From an uncultured Thiotrichaceae bacterium (GTDB lineage: Bacteria > Pseudomonadota > Gammaproteobacteria > Thiotrichales > Thiotrichaceae), in assembly GCA_937931765.1 (NCBI GenBank), contig CALHAO010000113.1, positions 1-10,951 on the forward strand: a DNA stretch of 10,951 nt. Direction: 5' to 3'. The notes under the pieces are model-generated. The model was not told the origin of the DNA and made no database searches. It saw only the letters and a list, made by a program, of their open reading frames with translations. This document shows positions 6,736 to 10,951 of the stretch, one piece after another. How positions within the stretch are numbered: the first letter of the stretch is position 1; the number at the start of each line of letters is the position of its first letter. The position numbers and the translations under genes are program-made.

Positions 6736-7519
6736 CTGTCTCTACACCGGACGGGTTGACCATCGTCGTTTTACACCGCGTGAACATAAATTTCACTACC
6801 AGATATTCACGCTGTATCTGGATCTGGATGAGTTACCTAAGCTGTTTGAACGCTTTTGGTTGTGGTCTGTTAATAAACGCAATATTGCCTCATTCCGGCG
6901 CAAAGACCACCTCGGCGCTAATGACACTGACCTGAAAACTGCTGTCTATGATTTGGTTGAACAACACACCGGAACACGCCCGAATGGCCCGATACGCCTG
7001 CTGACTAATTTGTCTTATTTTGGTATGCGCTTTAATCCGGTGAGCTTTTATTACTGCTTTGATCAACAAGACGATACGCTGAAATATATCGTAGCGGAAG
7101 TGAACAACACGCCTTGGGGCGAACAGTTCTGTTACGTGATGGACGCGAAAAATAATCAACACCTGCCTCAGGCACAGCGTTATTTCGCTAAGAAACAGTT
7201 TCACGTCTCGCCGTTTATGCCGATGGATATTGATTATGATTGGCGCTTTGCGCTGCCCGGTGAAAAGCTAGCGGTACACATGGAAAACTACCGTGTGGGT
7301 GAAAAGGTGTTTGATGCCACATTAAACATGCAACGCCGCCCCATCAACTCACGCGAGCTGACACGTGTCTTAATCCGCTTTCCGTTTCAGACCGTCAAAG
7401 TCGTGGGTGCGATCTATTTTGAAGCCTTACGATTATGGTTGAAACGTATTCCATTTATCGGTCACCCCGGCGCTTCCTCTCCTCAGGAAGAGGCATTAAA
7501 ATCGGAGAAAACATCATGA
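6728..7519 (+). CDS. DUF1365 family protein
   Basis: A 263-aa protein, mostly soluble with a hydrophobic and basic C-terminal segment (about 215-245) that could touch the membrane. Family features are an N-terminal Y-T-G-x-V-x-H-R-R-F-T-P-x-E-H-x-F-x-Y pattern (6-24), NLSYFGMRFNPVSFYYCFD (94-112) and a VAEVNNTPWGE stretch. The start at 6728 overlaps the flavoprotein gene by 8 bp, with AGGA 8 nt upstream. DUF1365 genes nearly always stand between an FAD 'amine oxidase' gene and a Cfa gene, as here. In R. sphaeroides the neighbour of the flavoprotein gene is required for the singlet-oxygen response and is, as I recall, the candidate UfaO that inserts O2-derived oxygen to form the furan ring; that identification is from memory. 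Several conserved His residues (12, 20, 23) could be metal ligands. The activity here is unproven. Confidence 0.88.
   Translation: MHSCLYTGRVDHRRFTPREHKFHYQIFTLYLDLDELPKLFERFWLWSVNKRNIASFRRKDHLGANDTDLKTAVYDLVEQHTGTRPNGPIRLLTNLSYFGMRFNPVSFYYCFDQQDDTLKYIVAEVNNTPWGEQFCYVMDAKNNQHLPQAQRYFAKKQFHVSPFMPMDIDYDWRFALPGEKLAVHMENYRVGEKVFDATLNMQRRPINSRELTRVLIRFPFQTVKVVGAIYFEALRLWLKRIPFIGHPGASSPQEEALKSEKTS
7473..7490 (+). repeat. Short hairpin at the end of the DUF1365 gene
   Basis: CTTCCT (7473-7478) and AGGAAG (7485-7490) form a perfect 6-bp stem with a 6-nt loop, about 25 bases before the start codon of the Cfa-family gene. No T-run follows, so it is not an intrinsic terminator. It could influence message stability or coupling, or be chance. 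Confidence 0.3.
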
Positions 7520-8787
7520 AATCGAACACTCTCACCTTACCGACCCCAAACGATTCAACCATGACATCACCCCGTTGGATTGACCATTTTGCCAAGCGTA
7601 TTCTTTTAAGCAAACTAGCTCAGATTCAATACGGTCAACTGACTTTACTGGAAGGCGATAGCCGTCAGGTTTTCGGCCAGCTAAATGAACAATGTGCGCT
7701 GGATATTACCCTGCGCATACATGATGCTCAGACCTACAGCGATGTGGCGTTTGGTGGCACAGTCGGTTCTGGTGAAGCTTATATGGCGAAAAGCTGGGAG
7801 TGTGATGATCTTACGGGCTTGGTGCGCCTGTTGCTGATTAACCGTGAAGTACTGGATGGCCTTGATGGTGGTGCAGGTAAACTAATGCTGCCGCTGAACA
7901 AGCTATTTCACTGGCTGCACCGCAATAACCTCAAAGGCAGCCGCAAAAATATCGGCGCACATTATGATCTGGGCAACGATATGTTCGAGTTATTCCTTGA
8001 CCCGACCATGATGTATTCCAGCGGCATATTTGAGCATGAAAATGCCAGCATGCAAGAAGCCAGTGAAACCAAATTAAAACGTATCTGTGACAAACTGCAA
8101 TTATCACCAGCTGATCATGTGGTGGAAATTGGTACCGGCTGGGGTGGTTTTGCGATATATGCTGCTAAGCACTATGGCTGCAAAATCACCACCACGACTA
8201 TCTCAGCCGAACAGCACCGTTATGCACAGGAAAAAGTCAAGGCTGAAGGCCTATCCGACAAAATTACATTACTGCTTGAGGATTATCGTGACCTGACCGG
8301 CCAATATGACAAGCTAGTCTCCATCGAAATGATCGAAGCTGTTGGCCATGCCTGGTATGACAACTACTTCAAACAGTGCAGCAACTTATTGAAACCCGAT
8401 GGCATGATGCTATTACAAGCGATTACCATCGCTGACCAACGCTATAAAGTAGCCAAACGTGAAGTGGATTTCATCCAGCGTTATATATTTCCCGGCGGTT
8501 GCTTGCCTTCCGTGACTGAGATCAGCAAATCGATTACCAAAGTCACTGATATGCGCTTTTATCACCTTGAAGATATTGGCCCGCATTACGCAACAACGCT
8601 ACGAAAATGGCGGGAGCGTTTCTTTGAAAATTGGCCACAGATTAAGAAACTCGGTTACTCCGATACTTTCTCGCGGATGTGGGAATATTACCTTTGTTAT
8701 TGTGAAGGTGGCTTTGAGGAACGGGCGATTGGCACCGTGCAAGTGCTAATGATTAAACCGGATTGCCGACGTGAGGCCGTGGTTTGA
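7516..8787 (+). CDS. cfa: Cyclopropane-fatty-acyl-phospholipid synthase family methyltransferase (UfaM-like variant)
   Basis: A 423-aa SAM-dependent methyltransferase that should act on unsaturated acyl chains of membrane phospholipids. E. coli Cfa is 382 aa. Visible parts are an N-terminal lipid-binding region (1-140), AHYDLGNDMFELFLDP (148-163), the SAM motif VVEIGTGWGGF (202-212), ISAEQ (229-233), YIFPGGCLPS (322-331) and a Cfa-like C-terminus. Aligned with E. coli Cfa, two bicarbonate-site residues differ: Cys139 becomes Ser169 (MYSSGIF) and His266 becomes Gln301 (LLQAIT). Glu239 (Glu274, MIEAVG) and Tyr317 (Tyr357) are kept. The changes suggest a product other than a cyclopropane, such as a methyl-branched unsaturated chain as made by UfaM. 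The ATG overlaps the DUF1365 stop (ATGA) with CGGAG 8 nt upstream. The call to the Cfa family is firm; the product is inference. Confidence 0.92.
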   Translation: MKSNTLTLPTPNDSTMTSPRWIDHFAKRILLSKLAQIQYGQLTLLEGDSRQVFGQLNEQCALDITLRIHDAQTYSDVAFGGTVGSGEAYMAKSWECDDLTGLVRLLLINREVLDGLDGGAGKLMLPLNKLFHWLHRNNLKGSRKNIGAHYDLGNDMFELFLDPTMMYSSGIFEHENASMQEASETKLKRICDKLQLSPADHVVEIGTGWGGFAIYAAKHYGCKITTTTISAEQHRYAQEKVKAEGLSDKITLLLEDYRDLTGQYDKLVSIEMIEAVGHAWYDNYFKQCSNLLKPDGMMLLQAITIADQRYKVAKREVDFIQRYIFPGGCLPSVTEISKSITKVTDMRFYHLEDIGPHYATTLRKWRERFFENWPQIKKLGYSDTFSRMWEYYLCYCEGGFEERAIGTVQVLMIKPDCRREAVV

Positions 8788-10217
8788 GTACTGCTATTGT
8801 TTGGTTCCGGCAGGATCTGAGACTGGCCGATAATCCTGCATTACACGCAGCCATTGAGCAGTGCGAACAGATTATTCCGGTCTTCATTGATGAGACAAGT
8901 GGTAACAGTGGTTTATTGCCCAGTGAAAGCAGCGCCAGCCATGTTTGGTTGCACCATGCACTGAATAACCTGCAACAGCGCTTACTGGAAAAAGGTGCCA
9001 CACTCATTTTTCGTAGGGGTGATGCGCTGGAATGCCTGCAACAATTACAGCAGGAAACTGGAGCCACACATCTCTACTGGAACCGGCGTTATGATCCTGT
9101 TGGTATTGGTTGCGATACCGCCATCAAACAGCAATTATCGGACGCTTGTGAAGTACGTAGCTTTAATGCATCGCTATTGAGCGAGCCTTGGGCGGTGCTG
9201 AAAAAAGATGGCACACCGTATCGGGTGTTTACAGCGTTCTGGAAAATGAAACGGCAGTTGGGGTTTCCTGAATTACCGTTGCCGGAACCAGCCTCCCCTT
9301 TTAAAGGCATAAAGCAAAACCCCGAGAGCTTATCTTTGGACGACCTCGGCTACCTACCCCAAATACGCTGGGACAAAGGTATGATGGAATATTGGAAAAC
9401 CGGTGAGCTGGCAGCCCACGACGTACTCGAAAACTTTCTCAATGAGCAAGTCCCCGACTATAAAACCAAACGCGACTTCCCTGCCTCACCCGCCACATCA
9501 CAGTTATCGCCCCACTTACATTTCGGCACTATTAGCCCACGCCAGATATTAAACCGTGCTGAAGCTTTTTTAGCAGAAAATCCAGGAGCAGAAACCGGCG
9601 TGCAGTGCTTTCTTTCCGAAGTCGGCTGGCGTGAATTTGCCTATTACCTGCTGTACCATTTCCCAGCGACCACCAGTGAATCATTAGATAAGCGCTTTAC
9701 TGCATTCCCGTGGCGTGATCCTGAAGAATACCAAACCGACCTAATACGCTGGCAGCAAGGGCAAACCGGCTTTCCACTGATTGATGCGGGCATGCGCCAG
9801 TTGTGGGCGACGGGTTGGATGCACAACCGTGTGCGGATGATTGTAGCTTCCTTCCTGACCAAAAACTTACTGATACCGTGGCAGGAAGGTGAAAGCTGGT
9901 TCCGCGATACGCTGGTTGATGCAGATTTGGCGAGTAATACTATGGGCTGGCAATGGGTGGCTGGATGTGGGGCTGATGCTGCACCTTATTTCAGGATATT
10001 CAATCCAGTGTTGCAGAGTGAAAAGTTTGATAAATCTGGGGAATATATCCGGCACTGGGTGCCTGAATTACGCAATCTGACGGATAAAACTATTCACCAG
10101 CCTTGGACATCAGATGCTAAAGTTGCTTACCCTACCGCCATGACTGATCTAAAAGCCAGCAGAGTGCGGGCATTGGAACGCTTTGGGGTTATTAAGAATG
10201 CGACATCACCGGCATAA
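8784..10217 (+). CDS. phrB: Class I DNA photolyase (deoxyribodipyrimidine photolyase)
   Basis: A 477-aa blue-light enzyme that splits UV-induced cyclobutane pyrimidine dimers with FADH-. The N-terminal antenna domain starts STAIVWFRQDLRLADNP, as in E. coli PhrB. The FAD domain contains WREFAYYLL, FPLIDAGMRQLWATGWMHNRV and DLASNTMGWQWVAGCGADA, then APYFRIFNP. The electron-transfer tryptophans are present (Trp389, Trp366 and Trp310, matching E. coli 382, 359 and 306), and Asn385 matches the FAD-contacting Asn378. The start is a TTG at 8784 that overlaps the Cfa stop (TTGA); GAGG lies 7 nt upstream, and the position fits the family N-terminus with no ATG nearby. A TTG start and translational coupling suggest modest output. 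Its presence in a lipid-modification operon points to light or near-UV control of the whole unit. A cryptochrome-like role is less likely given the intact repair residues. Confidence 0.95.
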   Translation: MSTAIVWFRQDLRLADNPALHAAIEQCEQIIPVFIDETSGNSGLLPSESSASHVWLHHALNNLQQRLLEKGATLIFRRGDALECLQQLQQETGATHLYWNRRYDPVGIGCDTAIKQQLSDACEVRSFNASLLSEPWAVLKKDGTPYRVFTAFWKMKRQLGFPELPLPEPASPFKGIKQNPESLSLDDLGYLPQIRWDKGMMEYWKTGELAAHDVLENFLNEQVPDYKTKRDFPASPATSQLSPHLHFGTISPRQILNRAEAFLAENPGAETGVQCFLSEVGWREFAYYLLYHFPATTSESLDKRFTAFPWRDPEEYQTDLIRWQQGQTGFPLIDAGMRQLWATGWMHNRVRMIVASFLTKNLLIPWQEGESWFRDTLVDADLASNTMGWQWVAGCGADAAPYFRIFNPVLQSEKFDKSGEYIRHWVPELRNLTDKTIHQPWTSDAKVAYPTAMTDLKASRVRALERFGVIKNATSPA

Positions 10218-10228
10218 GGTAAGCATCA

Positions 10229-10951
10229 ATGGAAAACAATGAAAAACTATTAGTCGGCGTGAGTAGCTGTCTAATGGGAGAGGAAGTGCGGTTTAACGGC
10301 GGCCACAAAAAAGATCATTACATTGTTCAGACACTGGGGGAGTACTTCGATTTTCAGCCCTTCTGCCCTGAAGTAGCCATTGGCTTAGGTATTCCGCGCC
10401 CGATTATTCGCTTAGTACAAGCAGCAGAAGGTGCCCCCGTGCGGGCGGTAGAAACAAAACAAGCTGAGCAGGATCACACGCAGAAGCTGGCCGATTATGC
10501 ACTGAGTGTCACGGATAAAATACAAAACTTCAGCGGCTATATTCTCAAAAAAGACTCGCCCAGCTGCGGTATGGTGCGCGTTAAAGTCTATCGGGAAGAT
10601 AAACCCAAATCACCACCACAGCGTGATGGCTCCGGGATCTTTGCACGGATTATTCGTGAGCGTTTCCCTAACTTACCAATGGAAGAAGAAGGTCGTTTAT
10701 GTGATCCAGTGTTACGCGAAAACTTCATTGAACGTGTGTTTGTCTATCGACGCTGGCAGCAGCTGGAACAGTCGGCTATTACACCTGCCAAACTAGTGGA
10801 GTTTCATACTGACCATAAATACAGCATCATGGCGCATGATCAAACAGCATCCAAAAGTCTGGGGCAACTCGTAGCAAAGGTAGGTAATTGCGAGGACTTT
10901 GCAGCTTTATGCCAGCAGTATATTCAGAAGCTGATGGCGATAATGACCGTA
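10229..10951 (+). CDS. DUF523-DUF1722 fusion protein (TudS thiouracil desulfurase/YbgA-like), 3' truncated by window
   Basis: The open frame runs 241 codons to the right edge without a stop. The N-terminal DUF523 domain shows VSSCLMGEEVRFNGG with Cys14, FCPEVAIGLGIPRP with Cys46, and KKDSPSCGM with Cys113; the three cysteines are the [4Fe-4S] ligands in TudS, which removes sulfur from 2-thiouracil. Glu48 (CPE) and Ser110 lie at conserved positions. From about residue 190 the DUF1722 domain begins (LVEFHTDHKYSIMAHDQ), related to E. coli YbgA. In E. coli, ybgA is co-transcribed with phr, so the pairing with a photolyase is a known arrangement. The ATG has AAGGT 8 nt upstream and lies 11 bp after the photolyase stop. 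The role beside a photolyase is unknown; handling of thiolated or photodamaged nucleotides is a guess. Confidence 0.9.
   Translation, partial: MENNEKLLVGVSSCLMGEEVRFNGGHKKDHYIVQTLGEYFDFQPFCPEVAIGLGIPRPIIRLVQAAEGAPVRAVETKQAEQDHTQKLADYALSVTDKIQNFSGYILKKDSPSCGMVRVKVYREDKPKSPPQRDGSGIFARIIRERFPNLPMEEEGRLCDPVLRENFIERVFVYRRWQQLEQSAITPAKLVEFHTDHKYSIMAHDQTASKSLGQLVAKVGNCEDFAALCQQYIQKLMAIMTV

Noticed and set aside
10506..10796. Plus-strand 96-codon frame near the right end
   Set aside because: It is a different frame within the DUF523-DUF1722 gene, whose frame is open to the edge and carries all three conserved cysteines.
1..10951. tRNA, rRNA, CRISPR array, insertion sequence or attachment site
   Set aside because: No cloverleaf-like segment, regularly spaced repeat, transposase reading frame or terminal inverted repeat was found; coding density is almost complete.

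Overview
The window reads as a chromosomal stretch of a gammaproteobacterium of moderate GC. That assignment is inferred from the Blc-type lipocalin, the class I photolyase and the PhoQ/ColS-like histidine kinase layout; I cannot name a genus. Nothing here looks like an insertion sequence, phage, CRISPR array, tRNA or rRNA.

Layout. Positions 1-308 (minus) hold the N-terminus of an AAA/ABC-type P-loop ATPase of the RecF/OLD kind, cut by the window edge. Positions 424-1731 (minus) encode a membrane sensor histidine kinase with no response regulator beside it. A roughly 100-bp divergent intergenic region (1732-1834) carries an imperfect inverted repeat overlapping candidate promoters. From 1835 to the right edge, ten genes run on the plus strand with gaps of 11 bp or less or with overlaps, so they are almost certainly one operon: (1) a coclaurine N-methyltransferase-like/Cfa-like SAM methyltransferase, (2) a DUF2878 membrane protein, (3) a DUF1295 reductase-like membrane protein, (4) a secreted DUF6134 protein, (5) a Blc-type lipocalin lipoprotein, (6) an FAD-dependent amine-oxidase-fold oxidoreductase, (7) a DUF1365 protein, (8) a second Cfa-family methyltransferase with altered active-site residues, (9) a class I DNA photolyase, and (10) a DUF523-DUF1722 protein (TudS/YbgA-like), cut by the right edge.

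Interpretation. Genes 6-8 resemble the set used by Rhodobacter sphaeroides to methylate, desaturate and oxygenate phospholipid acyl chains on the way to furan fatty acids (UfaM, UfaD, UfaO), a pathway tied to singlet-oxygen and light stress. The photolyase and the DUF523 protein (thiouracil-desulfurase family) in the same transcript fit a light/near-UV/ROS response. Genes 1-5 add a second methyltransferase, two membrane proteins, a periplasmic protein of unknown function and a lipid-binding outer-membrane lipocalin. My best reading is an inducible membrane-lipid modification and transport module packaged with photodamage repair. The usual regulators of such loci (RpoE-ChrR or the B12-dependent MerR protein LitR) are not in the window. 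The divergent histidine kinase and the dyad upstream of gene 1 are the only visible regulatory candidates. The chemistry and product of this operon are inferred, not shown.
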